Positions 13,946 to 26,322 of a stretch of 64,000 nucleotides of DNA are shown one piece after another. Origin of the DNA: Catonia carolina (lineage: Eukaryota; Arthropoda; Insecta; Hemiptera; Achilidae). The stretch covers positions 1,612,001 through 1,676,000 of the forward strand of contig JAQMRL010000022.1 in assembly GCA_035578175.1 (NCBI GenBank), read 5' to 3'. The notes below the pieces were generated by a model that was not told the DNA's origin, searched no databases, and saw only the letters and a program-made list of their open reading frames with translations. How positions within the stretch are numbered: the first letter of the stretch is position 1; each line of letters starts with the position of its first letter. The position numbers and the translations under genes are program-made.

Positions 13946-13975
13946 TATAAAAATCATTATTATTATTATTAGGCC

Positions 13976-14010
<35 letters not shown>
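13946..14010. repeat. (ATT)n microsatellite
   Basis: Interrupted ATT repeats adjoining the head of SINE-like copy B. Confidence 0.85.
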
Positions 14011-16194
14011 TATCATTCACTGCTCGTAATCATTAGTTTTATTAATTTTATATGCTAAATCAGGAAAAAAAGCCACTGGATTACCGATCTCTCTTTGCAA
14101 AGTTTTATGACAATTTATTTTTCTGCAAATTCCATTTAATTTGTATAGTTCTCACTTTAAAATAACATTTTGAAAAGCTATTCTTTCTTTGCCGGGATGT
14201 GTAATTTTGTAATATTTTGTCAAAAAGAGAAAACTACCTTTGTAATATAGAACTTATCAGATTGTAAGGGTTACGTGTGAATATGTATTACTTTGTAAGG
14301 CATGTTTAACTGAACTGATAATGTATTTAAATAAAAATTTTCCTTTTGAAAATATGAATTGAATGAATTAAAAATTGTGTAATATTCTGTAAGAAAGGAT
14401 TTAAACCTATTGCAAAAAAATAATAACATGAATTTTGATGATGCAATCAATTCAGTTTATAAACTGTATCGTATAAATTACAATTTCAATTCTGCATTTG
14501 AGTAGAGATAAGCAAGAGTAAAACACGTGCCAAATACCACTCTCGCTAACTAGCTGGCTGGCTTGAAGCACACAGCGAAACACTGTACCAGTACATTGCA
14601 AGAGAAGAGCTTAGCTAGGGAACAATACAACAATACAACACAATATATTACAATACGTCACATCTAATCAACCGTGCCAACAATAAACAGAACAAGTACA
14701 ACCATCGTACGAATATAGTATACAAATATTAATCAGTGCATTTGCACTAGTTTGCAGATCATAATCAGTTCACTTATCAACCCTTTCGGTGCGAGTCGCA
14801 AATGAACATTTGACAACCAATAAGTTGTTACTTTATTAATTAGCTGTGGTAATCATTATCTATTCTCTACACTCTAAACATAATATTCATAACACAGTAA
14901 AGAAAATCTCATATATCCGACCATATTTCTGTACTAACGAAAATCATATTTACATACGAATAAAATTCCCTCTAATTATATTATGGGTGTTTCTGGCGAG
15001 GAAAAATGTTTCTGCGAAGGCATAACTTGTTACTCAAGAATTGTCATTAATATGTGTTTGACCTCTACCCCTTTAGCTGCCCATATCATAAAGAAATCAT
15101 CGGAAGTGACAGTTTGATTCGATTAAGGTAGAAAATAAAAAATTAATTAATCCTATTGTAAAAATATCGCAACTTTTACTAACCTTTTACAGCTGCTATA
15201 TTATTCATTTTTCCGTACAAATTTATTTCTTTACTTTCACGTTTGTAACTGATGTTCGGTGGACACACGAACACAGTCGAATTTGAACAGGCTGCAGAAT
15301 GCATTATAAAGATTTATTAGTAAAAGAGTTAGTTATAATTTTGTGTTAAATTTCTCGAAAAGTGTAAAAAAATCGAAACTATGGAAAACTAATTACAATG
15401 CACTTACAATCTCAGGAAACTTATGAATAAAAAGTACAAGAGAACACAAATGAGGAAACCTACTGATTTTTCCGACAAAACCGATCTTTTAGGCATCATG
15501 TAATTAATATTAAATAAAGTAAAAAAAAATCATCGTTCATAGAGATAATTTTTGTCTTGTAGTGCATCACAGAAAAACAAACTGAGAGAAATAACTTGCA
15601 TCACTTGTTACCCATAAATTAACTTTTGTAGTCACGTGATATAATATACATTATATTGGCATATGTCAAATAATTCAAGGAACGAACACAAAAAAATAAA
15701 ATAAAATACAAGTCACGAGAAAACAAACATAAAATTGAACAATTACTTCGTATTACAAGATTATAGTACTAATTTTAAAGAAAAACAAAACAGTGCGATA
15801 GACAAAAATGAAATAAGTACCTAAAAAACTATTAGAAAGAATTTATTTGTACAGAAAAAAACATAAGTTTCAGAAAAATTAGTAATTAACGTAAAATAAA
15901 ATAAAAGAATTTGAAGAAAATATGTTTCAGTGAATAAATCTAAGTGAACTCAAAAAGGAAATTATTAAACCATAAGAACATAACCCAAAACGAAGATGAA
16001 AAATCGAACAATATAAATAGACTATAATTAACAAGAGTATTAAGTAGGGTAGATAGGCCTACATTGTTTTTTTAATTTGACAAAATACAGTACGATAAAC
16101 AAAATGAACTCTAAAAATAAAAATTCCTTTACATAACTTACAACAAATGCCATTTAAAAATAATGTATTTCGAAAGACAATTGAAAATGACATT
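14011..16194. other. AT-rich non-coding DNA
   Basis: Nothing supported as a gene. A slightly GC-richer patch at 14525-14630 shows no frame or repeat partner in this window. Confidence 0.45.
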
Positions 16195-16998
16195 TGAAGA
16201 CGTCCACTGAAAAACCAGGCAAGTGCCAAAAATTTCAAAAATTACTTTTTCATTGAAAAACAAGCTATGTTTAAAGGCTAATACTCCCATAAACAAGGCA
16301 TGTGCCAAATGTTAATATTGTGTTTACAGAAGCTTCACAAATATTGCAGCACAGGCATGTCCAGCCACCATTTCATTGAAGAACCAGTTAAGTGCCAACC
16401 ATTTTGTAAAGCATTCAACCATTTTAAATGGAAATTACTAAGTAAAAAATTTGTTTTGTGAATATTTTTATTAATCAATACTATCTGCTGTGTTTATTTT
16501 CTCAAATATTAATAGAATTTGTACAAGAACATATTTTGAATTTGTACAAGAACATGTATTAGAATTTATTTTAATATTTTACTGGTTTTTTATATTTTTA
16601 CATTATTTTTTCTGGATTAAGAGTGAACTGTATTATATTACTCAAATTAATTATAATAATTAAATAAATAAACATTAGTACAGGATAATCACTGTGTATT
16701 TATTTGACTTTTACAATCATTGTATGTTTTTCGCAACAGGTACTTAACTGGTTTATTGGTGAAATACCCCTCGGCACTTAACTACTTCTCAAAACATTAC
16801 TATAAAAATAACAATAAATGAATGTTATTCCATTTCAATTGAAAAATTACTGAAAATCGCTGTTTATATATATGAACTTTCTAAACTCAATTATAAAGAA
16901 CATCATTTAATTACAACCTGACACTTATAAACAATTTTTTCTGTTTTTCTCGAAATTATGATTTTGGCACTTGTCTGGTTTTTCAGTAGACATCTTCA
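16195..16998. mobile_element. Non-autonomous DNA element with about 38-bp TIRs and subterminal repeats
   Basis: The left end 16195-16232 and the right end 16961-16998 are inverted copies with few mismatches; both contain CTGAAAAACCAGNCAAGTGCC. Variants of the same motif recur inside: 16251, 16289, 16372 (forward) and 16738-16790 (reverse). No transposase is present, so it is a MITE- or foldback-like element. The target duplication is not clear (flanks ATT and TTT), so the superfamily is open. Repeated subterminal transposase-binding sites would fit hAT, P or foldback types. Confidence 0.6.
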
Positions 16999-17217
16999 TT
17001 TACCAATAAATACAAAATAAATAGTAGGCTATACGCAAAGAAAACTGAGATCTTACATCAGTGATAAGGTCATTTAGAAAACTTTACAATGTACGTAAGA
17101 TTTCTAAATACCTAAATGCATAATTGTATGAAAATGGTAGTATAAAAAAAGGTGTTAATTATATGTTATGCAGTCTAATGATAATTAAGGTAATTTATAC
17201 TGTTCTGTTGTGTTCTT

Positions 17218-17290
17218 CCCATCATTATTTAAATAATATTTAAATAATGATGGGATACAAAAAACTAATATATTATATTAGTTTTTTGTA
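17218..17290. repeat. Two adjacent near-perfect palindromes
   Basis: The first has perfect 18-bp arms around a single A (17218-17254); the second has perfect 17-bp arms around a single T (17256-17290). Only one base separates them. They are AT-rich and not part of a recognised element, though they lie between the TIR element and a Jockey fragment. Confidence 0.8.
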
Positions 17291-17544
17291 AATAGTCTTT
17301 TTAAAGTGTTATTCATTTTAAATAAATTTTGAACGATATCAGTGCTGTAACTAAAAAATAATTTTATTCATATAAAAACTAATTACTATTTTAGTAATAA
17401 TATTTTTTTTATTATCAAATCAGCAAAAATTACAATCTGTTCTGTTATAAAAAAACAAGAACAGGTAACATAGAAAAATTTAAAACATTATTATACATTA
17501 ATAATAATTGTTACATATAACCTTTTTGTAATTTTTAAAATTAA

Positions 17545-18360
17545 CTAATTTTGAAATAATTCAAAACTGAAATAACAAAAATATATATATAAAAATATAT
17601 TAAAAAAATTAATTTTGTTCAATTGTGTTAAGTCCAGCTCGATTGTATCTGTTAAGTCTATAAAAGTATAGTCATTGTTGTCCAGTAAGTTTATCGCGAG
17701 ATGATTTGGATATCCGTTTAGTCCTTGCTCGTATGTTTTACTAAATTGCGTTATTTCCTGTCTTACCGAGTTAAGTCCTATGTCGTTATAGATATATTTG
17801 TTTCGTATATACCATGGTATCCTTAGAGATCGTAAAAGTTTTGTTTGAAAACGTTCTAAAATGATAATATTAGTATTTTTTCCCCCCAGAGTTGTATCCC
17901 GTACGTCCACACCGGCTTGAATATTGTCTTGTAAAGCGTCAGTTTTGATTCATTTGACAAAATTGTGACCGTCTCCTAATTAACCCAAACATATTTTTTA
18001 ATTTTAAGTCCAATTGTCTTCGTTTCATCAAAATGTGTTTCTTCCACGTCAGTCAGCGGTCCAGATGAGCTCCATGTGCTACACATCATCTGACTGTGGC
18101 ACTATAAAGTCATTACTGGTGGGCACGTTCGTCTGCGTAGAATGAATGTCACATGGACTGACTTAGTTTCATTCACCTTAATCCTCTACTTCTGTAACCA
18201 TTCTTGCAAGGATATCAGAAAATCTTGTAAGTCCCGTAAAGCTACAGTAGAATCTTCATCCACAGCCAGAACAGTCGTATCATCCGCAAAAGTTGCTAAA
18301 ACTGTGTTTTCTGTAGTCAATAAATCTGAAGTAAACAGTGATAATAAATCAGTCGACATT
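17545..18360 (-). pseudogene. Jockey-like reverse transcriptase, 3' half, decayed
   Basis: From right to left on the minus strand: an LLSLFTSDLLTTENT segment, the catalytic box ATFADDTTVLA (about 18279-18290), then KVNETKSVHVTF, and at the 3' end a C-terminal block with FQTKLLRSLRIPWYIRN and HLAINLLDNND (17545-17910). This order (palm, thumb, C-terminal) is that of Jockey-clade elements. The parts lie in different frames and the 5' half is missing, so it is inactive. The catalytic aspartates survive. Confidence 0.8.
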
Positions 18361-18609
18361 TTACACATATTTATTTTGTTTACTTTAAGGTATCGTCAAC
18401 ACCAATAAAATGATAGACCTTTTTTTAATAAAAATATCTCAAGTCACAATTTTTGCTCACCATAAAATTGGATTATTGCAACTGTCAATTAGGCCGTATA
18501 TAAAAACTGTTCATCAACATATTTCAAATAAATCTAAAATTCAAGACATTGACATAATTAAGTGAGGCACAAGTATTTTATATTTCAACCACAACATCTG
18601 GTTTAATGT

Positions 18610-18850
18610 AATTTTAAATGGAGATTCTGTTTGACCTTAAATACAGAGATTTACCGAACGGATGTAAACAATTTTTACATGGTTGTAATGACGACACTTA
18701 CGGGCAAACATTCTGAAAATGAAAATTGGTAAAAGCCGTAACGAGATTTTGCAAAGTTAATATCAAAATAATTGAATTAAAATTTCCATGGTGCTGTTAC
18801 TCTGGTGGTGAGGTTACGTTCAGTTTGTTCAGTTCAATTTGTTGTTATGG
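18610..18850 (+). repeat. Dispersed repeat, copy 1 of 2
   Basis: Shares an ordered series of blocks with 22205-22465, including ATGAAAATTGGTAAAAG, CGTAACGAGATTT and ACTCTGGTGGTGAGGTT. The two copies are diverged with small indels. No coding content is recognised; it is a mobile-element remnant of unknown type. Confidence 0.6.
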
Positions 18851-18860
18851 CGACGGGAAT

Positions 18861-20477
18861 TGTGAATTTAGGTATATAGCGAAATAAGATTATAAGTACT
18901 AATGTAATTGCAAAATTGGTTGTTAATAATAAATTTGTATTATTGTTCGAATTATTTAGTAGAGGTCAGTTAGTAAATTAATATGTACAAAACGAAATTT
19001 GTGTTATATTGTTACAATAGAACTACGATAGTTCGACACTTTGTGAACTAAGAGGTTGTCGAAGTATCGAAATGTCGAACTATCCAGAGCATATGGCTTA
19101 TTATATACAGGAAGCATTAAAAACACCATTTTAGTATGAAAGTTACACAATTTTAATAAATACTAACAAACTGACGTACCCTTCAGTACAATACTGTACT
19201 CATGGCCAACGAAAGGGTTAGGGGATGAGGAGAAAGTGACCTGCCTGCTGGATCGCTACTTAGACCACATCATGTCGCCTCGCCACGAGCCGTGTTGAAG
19301 TATACAGAATGCCGAAGAATCGAGTATTGAAGTAACGAAGGTTTACTATAGTTATTAAATTGGTATAATTTATTATATTATTTTTAATTTATTCTGAAAT
19401 TTGACTATATAGTAAAATAAATTATAATTTTATCATTTTGGCTTTCCAAGGGTTGATGGTAGGAGTATTTTGTATTTATTTCATCTGCGGTCGTTTATTT
19501 AAAAATCGCATAAAAATATATTCTTAAAAATTTGTTTTGTCGTAAGTCACACTGAGTGGAGAAGGACTAAGTTCAGATTTTGTCTTGTTACAAGTTCTAT
19601 TCTTAAACGCCGTCTTAAGAGATTGAATTTGCATTTCTAAACAGAGATTCGAAGCAATTTGGCGCGACTTGAGTAATACTGCCCTGGTGTTGACTGCTAA
19701 CGAGCGACCGGGAGTGGAGTCTTTCAATTCACCTCAATAAACATCAGAAATCCAGAAACCAAGGAGTAACAAAGTTGGGAAAATTGAATCCCGAATAAAT
19801 ACATAGTGAGTAGGAGATCCAATTTCCTTGAAAGAGTTGAATATTTTACGCAGAACTTTATACTTACTAGCTTTCACTTTACATAAGAATAATGTAAGAT
19901 TCGTTTAAACTAAAACCATTGTGGTGTCTCCCCTTTCCTATTGTTATTACTATGTGTAATATGAAGTTATAAATTTAATTTATATATACAGCTATAAATT
20001 TTTTTAAACTTTCTCTAAGGATTTTTTTTTGTATATTAATCTAAGTCGAATACTGTTCCTAATGTCAGACATCCTTAAATAGTTAATAGTAATATACTTA
20101 AAGTACTTAAAAGAAGACAACTCTTTTACGTACATGAATAAGATTACAATTACTAATATTTTTTTTATTATCTATGTAATATAAATTGACGCGTGACTAT
20201 CAACAAAATTCTGTAAAAGTGTATGGAACACCAGCTAAAAAAAAAGTAGCAAGTGACATTTAATTAATCAAAGTAATACTCAGTAAGTATTCCAAAATCA
20301 ACTCTTTTTCAGAAATAATTCACTTGAAATATCATTTAACGGAGCTCTCTGATTGGTTTCACAAGTGAAAAATCAAGGTAAATCATACAAAACAAAATTA
20401 TTTTTACTTTACGGCTCCAAAAGACACTTGTAAATTTTTCATTTCACTAATACAACATCCTTTTGTATTTCAGATTT
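18861..20477. other. Non-coding DNA with one foldback
   Basis: A perfect 12-bp inverted repeat, GATAGTTCGACA (19027-19038) and its complement (19073-19084), encloses 34 nt. Slightly GC-richer patches at 19200-19330 and 19550-19735 have open frames but no recognisable domain or splice pattern. Confidence 0.45.
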
Positions 20478-20852
20478 ATTTCGTTGAGAATAAGTTTGAG
20501 AATAAATTTTGAGAATAAGTTGCTGCTTTACAAAATGTTACTAAAACCAGTTTGGTTGTACGGCGTTCAACTTTTGGGAACTGCCAGCAGAAGTAACATA
20601 GAGATAATTCAAAGGTTCCAAAATAAGGTTCTTCGGGCTATAACAAGGGCACCGTGGTTTGCAAGGAATGCAGAATTACAACATTATTGCAACCTTCCTG
20701 ATGTAATGGACGAGGTCAGGCGTTTTAATAAAAAATATCAGGCAAGACTTGAAAGCCACGAAAACGAATTAGCCATAAATCTTCTAAATAATGCAGAAGA
20801 AGTTAGGCGCCTGAAACGTTACCATGTTTTGGACTTGTCTGAAAGAGTTTAA
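20478..20852 (+). pseudogene. Jockey-like RT C-terminal fragment
   Basis: An uninterrupted frame reads as the C-terminal region of a Jockey-type RT: YKMLLKPVWLYGVQLLGTA, then IIQRFQNKVLRAITRAPWFA, HENELAINLLNN and RRLKRYHVLDL before the stop at 20852. About 120 residues remain; endonuclease and palm are missing by 5' truncation. A short AT-rich 3' UTR follows. It is better preserved than the other Jockey remnants, so probably younger. Confidence 0.85.
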
Positions 20853-22204
20853 ATGTATATAAAATTTTAGTGAAAAGTATTCTATATTGTAATATGTAAA
20901 TATCTTTGTACATAGTAATTTTCTCTTTGAACACATGAATAATTGATATAATGAGAGGTACTCAAAGTAATGAGGCCTCAACTTATGATTTGTAAATTCA
21001 AAAGATTTGCTTATAGTTTATTTTTAAAAAAAACTGATTGCAGATAATGTTATTTTGAAAAAAAAACTAATACAACAAACACAAGCACATGGAACAAAAT
21101 GCTTATACCATCTTATTTGGAGACAATCTTCTCTCTATAAAAAAATAAAGGTATATCATTAATTTATAAAACCGATTTGGAGATAGTTGCCACATTTTAT
21201 AGATCCGCTAAACCGAGTAATATAGCTCAATTACTGTCGTACCAGTTCAGAGCACTTCAAATATTATAACAGACTTTCTATTGGTTCATACCAAACGAGA
21301 CTATTCACAATGGTTTACTAGTTCCTTAAGTATTCGACCCGATAAAACAATAATATCGTCATTTCCACAGAAAATTTACAGGTCATAAAAACAAATTATT
21401 CAGGACGATTAGCTCAATAAATTTACTGGAAAACCGTCCACAAAGGATAAAGAGAGCTTAAATCAGAGGTTTTTGCTCACTTGACAATTAAGAACATTAA
21501 AATATGAATACAAACATTAATGAAAAAATCCTCATATTGTTAGTATTTTTGTACTTTCGTCACTATTAGCTCATTCATTATTATAAAATAACGTACAAAT
21601 GTAAAATAAAGTCAATGAAAGTAAAACAACTCAATAATTATTGGATCCAAAACAGAGGCACTCCGTCATCCGCCAATTGAATTTAAAAGGGCTATAGTTT
21701 TTATTTTTACGTCGTTTCAAAATTTTTATCATTAGTGACTAATGTGCGATGTGGAGCGGTGGGTTGATGTGTAATAATTTTCAGAAACTAGCTCGGAATC
21801 AAACCCGGTACCTAGTAGTCTAATACGTCACGGAGTTGGTCATACCTAACTTCATTAGCAGAAGATTCTAAATTTACTTAAATAAAAGTGGAATTAAAAA
21901 TTACTTCTTTAATTTGAGTGCTTCAGTACTGATTAATCCAGAGCAAATCTGACGTCTTAAGTAATATTTTTGCATCATTGTATTTTTCTTACTTTGTTTA
22001 ATGTCCCATCAAGGGTATGATCATTAGCGACCAAATAAATCATTGAACAGTTGGTTTATATGCATCAAAAGTTTCAAACCCTACCAGAAAACCGTAACCT
22101 GGACCTTCTAGCACATTAGCAACTAATTTCTTACTTCTTTCTTATTATTACTTGTTTCCTTTGTAATCGATTTTTGGGTAAAATTAACCTATAGTACATT
22201 TAAA
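20853..22204. other. AT-rich non-coding DNA
   Basis: No gene. A weak tRNA-like B-box in antisense (about 21793-21810) could mark an old SINE, but no body or duplication is visible. Confidence 0.4.
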
Positions 22205-22465
22205 AACGAAAAATTTTGTCCAATGTATTTTAAATGAAAGTTCTGTTTATCTTTAAATCCAAAGTTCTACCAAACGGATTTTTAAAAAAAATACATAGTT
22301 ACAGAAACACAAAATTTTGGGATCCTGCAGAAAATCCGGAAATGAAAATTGGTAAAAGTCGTAACGAGATTTGGCAAAAGTTAACGTTTCGATGGTGCAA
22401 CTATTCTGGTGGCGAAGTTGTAAAGCTCAGTTTGTTCTAAAGGGTCGTTATTGTGACTGTAACTG
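22205..22465 (+). repeat. Dispersed repeat, copy 2 of 2
   Basis: Homologous to 18610-18850 in the same orientation. The 68-codon frame running through it is not conserved in the other copy and is probably incidental. Confidence 0.6.
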
Positions 22466-23149
22466 TGTATTTTGCTATATTAATTGATGGTAATTTTTAA
22501 AATTGTCATCTATCATTTTGTTTTGTTCAACTGTCCGTCACACCTAGGTGTCAGAAACTACAAGAATTAGCAACAAATAGTTTTCGGAATCGTAATCTAC
22601 ACAACAAGTTTGTGAGCCTAAATTGAGTTTGAAGTTCCGGTTTTTGACAGGAGTCGCCCAAAACCGGTAATCAATAAATCAACGTCGGAATTTGGAAACT
22701 CGAATAGTCTCATTCGATTCCTCTTAAAGAGCAGATAAAGAAATCATTAGGTTTGAAGTCCCGTTTCGACCGGAAGTCAAGAAAGCAAAGTCAGAATTTG
22801 GTAACAAAAATAGTGTCATTCAATTCCTCTTGAAGAATAGATATATATAGATATCACTAATGGGTTTTAAAATAAGTTAAAGGTAAGCATTTTTAAAAGT
22901 TTTCATGAGACGCGTCGTCCATTAGCGATTTTTGTAAATTAATATTATTGTCCAAATTAATTTGTGTGTGTCAGCTTGTTGATTCTTATTGTCTTAAGGA
23001 AGGAAAAAACAGAATACTCAAACTCCATTTAGATTTTCAATAATTGGTTAAAAACCACAAACAATATTTTAAATTCTATGTCATCTCTTAGTAAATAATT
23101 ATTTTTTAAGTGTAATTAATTTTAGTGGTAGTTAGAAATAAATTCTTAC
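22466..23149. other. Probable intron sequence
   Basis: Downstream intron of the exon at 23150-23283 on the minus strand. About 22620-22830 holds two imperfect copies of a GAAGTCCCG/GAAGTTCCGG...AAAGTCAGAATTTGG motif. Otherwise featureless. Confidence 0.5.
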
Positions 23150-23283
23150 CAGTTGTTCGTTGAGATACCACGTTAAATTCGCTGGTGGATACGACGGTGG
23201 AGATGTACAATTTGCACGAATTTGTTCTCCGCTAGCATAATTTCGTTTTTCGGACTGAACTTCTGGTTCACTGGCAGGAATAT
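23150..23283 (-). CDS. Internal exon of a Beaten path (Beat)-like Ig-domain protein
   Basis: This is the only host coding exon I can support. On the minus strand a TTTTGTTACAG acceptor precedes 134 nt ending at a GTAAGA donor. The exon enters after the first base of a codon and leaves at a codon boundary. It encodes 44 full codons with SEPEVQSEKRNYASGEQIRA followed by an NCTS motif and PPANLTWYLNEQL. NCTS, the proline pair and LTWYxN are the signature of the second immunoglobulin domain of Beat proteins, the secreted or membrane-tethered axon-guidance ligands of Sidestep in Drosophila. Two N-glycosylation sequons (NCT, NLT) fit an extracellular protein. The partner cysteine and the first Ig domain must lie in other exons, which I did not find in the window; introns are therefore long. 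Which beat paralogue cannot be told. Confidence 0.82.
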
Positions 23284-24137
23284 CTGTAACAAAATAGAAC
23301 ATAATTAAGGTTAGTAAAGTTTATCGGTATACTACAAAATTTCAACATGTATAGCCCTTCACTAATTACACTTATCGTAACGTTGTTGATCCATGAAATT
23401 TTTTGCATCGCTAAATTTTCAATCCATGAAATTTCTCATTCATTAATTCAAATTGATAAAGTTATCTAAACTAAAATATCTGATCATACGAGTAGTAACT
23501 TATCGTCTTTTCTAATGGCATGCAATTCAAATGACCCAAATTGTTTTCATTGAATAACTTATCAGCTAAAATACAAATAAATAAATCGTTAAGTTTTCTA
23601 CAAAAATTAAAAATGTTTAAGGCAAGGTTCCATTCATTTCCGGCTTAAATATCTCTTCTAATTCTGCTGTAGCTTTGTCTCACTGGATAAAATCTTCACG
23701 GCTCAAAGATGTGTTCCACAAAAGTAAATTATTTCATTCAAGAATATTGTGTACAGACCTCCGTTAGATACACTAGTTTTGTTTAAGTTCAACAAAACTT
23801 GTTTTATATGTTTGTATAAAACAACACACTCGTATACAATTGTAGACCAGATGGAAACGTGTAATAATTGAAAATTAGAAGCGGTAAATTTTAGATGAAT
23901 GAAATTCAACATTTCATGTCGGTTGTAAAACAAAATTAAAAAATGTTATTTGTAGAGCGTAATTTTTCTTTCAACGTGTAAGGTTGTGTTAAAAGATAAA
24001 TGCTTTATTTTTAGTTTACTATGAAGCTTAGTAATCGGCGGTTGCTAGCAAGTATTAAAATATACCGTAAAAATTGTGCATATTGAACACTTGTCACAAA
24101 TGAACAACTTCTGAATCATGTAAAGTATTTTTTAAAG
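23284..24137. other. Probable intron sequence upstream of the Beat-like exon
   Basis: No further exon with paired splice sites and Ig motifs could be recognised here. AT-rich, featureless. Confidence 0.5.
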
Positions 24138-24521
24138 ATTTGCTGCTTAGGTTATCAGCCAAAATACTGGTTTGAATCTCTAGAGGTTTTTCTAAATAAA
24201 ACGAGGAGTGAGGTGGTTTACCATGCCTTCCTCACTGAGTTGAAAAGTATGCAGGGCGCTCTGAAAAGTATCTACTTTCCACCCTCTAAATATGACACCT
24301 TCACTTTTTTCACCACAGGGTCTGGCTGTACAATAGTGAAATTCATTAAAATGAAATTCAGAAGAGGATAACTGTGACTAGTGTCTTTTGCAACTTCTGG
24401 TCTTAAATTTTTCAGTTATATAATAAGCTGACCACGTGGATGAGAAACAGAGCTATTTTTTGTAACCCTGGAACTAGCAGATCAAGTGCAAATAATTTAA
24501 ACTCTACCTTACTATTATAGG
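24138..24521 (-). mobile_element. (CAA)n-tailed SINE-like repeat, copy C
   Basis: Near full length. Flanked by ATTTTTTAAAG (24127-24137) and ATTTTTAAAG (24522-24531), a likely target-site duplication with a one-base length change. Confidence 0.75.
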
Positions 24522-25099
24522 ATTTTTAAAGTTACGGAGGGAAGTTTAACAAAGTAGAAGTAGGAGTTAGTTTTTAACTAATATAGTTTAAAATGTAGGC
24601 TATAACGGAAAGATTTAGAATTTATTTAAACAAATTTTGAAGACAATTTTAAATAAATTTAATAACAGTTTAAAATTTGTAAAAACTCTAGATTTTTTAC
24701 AAGAAACAGCTACAACAGTATAGTAGATTCATTTAAATTGATTAAAGCATTAAATTTCATTGTTAATTGCTTTTCAGACGCAAAGTGACGACATATGGCA
24801 GCCACAGTATACGACTAGTGGCCACATTCTATTTCAAATTGACACCCGTATTCTCTTCCTAACTGCTTCTAAAATGAAAACGCAGCTGTGTCAATTAATA
24901 TGTCTGCAGAAATCACTGATAAATAACATTTAATTAGGTAGTCCAGAATTTGATTCATCTATTTTCCAGTAATTTAAATATAACTAGCTTATTGATGTTT
25001 GTTCTCTACAGCGATTTTAAATTGCATATATGTAAATATTATTCATTTTAAAAAATAAGACCAATTTGTCTATATGTTGGACCAATTTTTTGGGCCTGT

Positions 25100-25340
25100 C
25101 ACAATACAACACTGAATATTCTTCAAAGACACCAATCAAAAGCACTTAGAGTAAAAACAAACGCGCCTTTTTACATAATTACGACGTAATTTACGACATT
25201 GTCAACGCAACAACTCATTACACACAAAGACAATTGACCACATAAATCTAAATATCCAATCTCTTTCAACTAACGATCTCTCTGTTAACAGACGACTGAA
25301 ACGGAGGTGGAATAGGGATCTTCTCGAACTACCATAAATA
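25100..25340 (+). pseudogene. Jockey-like RT C-terminal fragment, decayed
   Basis: Contains ILQRHQSKALRVKTNAPFYI and, after several stops, SVNRRLKRRWNRDLLELP, the Jockey C-terminal signature. Its 3' UTR probably runs to about 25554, where the 80-bp tandem repeat begins. Confidence 0.7.
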
Positions 25341-25554
25341 AAATTAATTTAACTTGTCATGCCTGTTTCATTTCATAAAAAACAAAACATCATTTCATAT
25401 AAAAAAATCATCCATCATAGTTTATCATTGAAAAATCATTCAATAATTTTGAAATTTTTAATCGGTCACTGGATCGATTGACATTCCAACCATTCCTCAT
25501 TCATTCCATCTCATTTACTGGTTGTGCTTTAAAAATATTGTACATTTGTAAATT

Positions 25555-25793
25555 ACAATAAAGTTGAAGCCAAAAATAAGATGTTATGGGCAGTTTCAGT
25601 AAAGTAATTTTATACTTGATATATCTAATTTTTTACAATAAAGTTGAAGCCAAAAATAAGATGTTATGGGCAGTTTCAGTAAAGTAATTTTATACTTGAT
25701 ATATCTAATTTTTTACAATAAAGTTGAAGCCAAAAATAAGATGTTATGGGCAGTTTCAGTAAAGTAATTTTATACTTGATATATCTAATTTTT
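25555..25793. repeat. 80-bp tandem repeat, three copies
   Basis: Units start at 25555, 25635 and 25715 and are essentially identical; the third is one T shorter. Near-identity indicates a recent triplication. The array lies exactly between a Jockey 3' end and a SINE-like copy. Confidence 0.95.
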
Positions 25794-26166
25794 GCCCATG
25801 ACTGGCAGGTGGAGTATTAAATTATTTGCACTCGATCTACTAGTTTCAAGGCTTAATAAATATTTCAGTTTCTTCTCTCATGGTCAGCCAATTATATCAC
25901 TGAGGCATTTAAGAACAACAGAGGTAGAGGTCTAAAAGACACTAGTCAGAGCTAGCCCCTCTGAGAATAATGAATTTCATTAAATAGCCAGGCCCTGTGG
26001 TGAATGAAGTGAAGGTGTAATTTGCAGGGTGGAAAATAGATGCTTTTCAGTGGGCCTGGCTTTTTTTCACTCGGTGAGGGAAGCAATTGTAAACCACCTT
26101 ATTTCTTTTACTTAGTAAAGCATTTAGAGGTACAAACCAGCTTTCGACAGACTTGAACAACAACAA
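25794..26166 (+). mobile_element. (CAA)n-tailed SINE-like repeat, copy D
   Basis: The opposite orientation to most copies; the AACAACAACAAA tail at 26156-26167 fixes the polarity of the family. Confidence 0.75.
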
Positions 26167-26177
26167 ATTTTATTTTT

Positions 26178-26322
26178 GCCCATAACAGGCAGTGGAGTGT
26201 TAAATTATTTGCACTCGATTTGCTAGTTCCAGAGCTACAAAAAATATTTCGTTTTCTTTTCAGCCAGTATATGACTGCCAATATTATATGACTGAAGCAT
26301 TTAAGAGGAGAAGAGGTATAAG
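26178..26322 (+). mobile_element. (CAA)n-tailed SINE-like repeat, copy E, head only
   Basis: The first 145 bp of the family directly follow copy D in tandem orientation, then break into an antisense Jockey fragment. The tail part is missing. Confidence 0.65.

Noticed and set aside
13851..14036. 61-codon frame rich in isoleucine
   Set aside because: Translation of an (ATT)n tract and a SINE-like head.
24780..24930. Possible exon (TTTTCATTTTAG acceptor on the minus strand)
   Set aside because: The downstream frame has an early stop and no Ig or other motif.
25555..25793. CRISPR-like array
   Set aside because: Units are contiguous without spacers, and the genome is eukaryotic.
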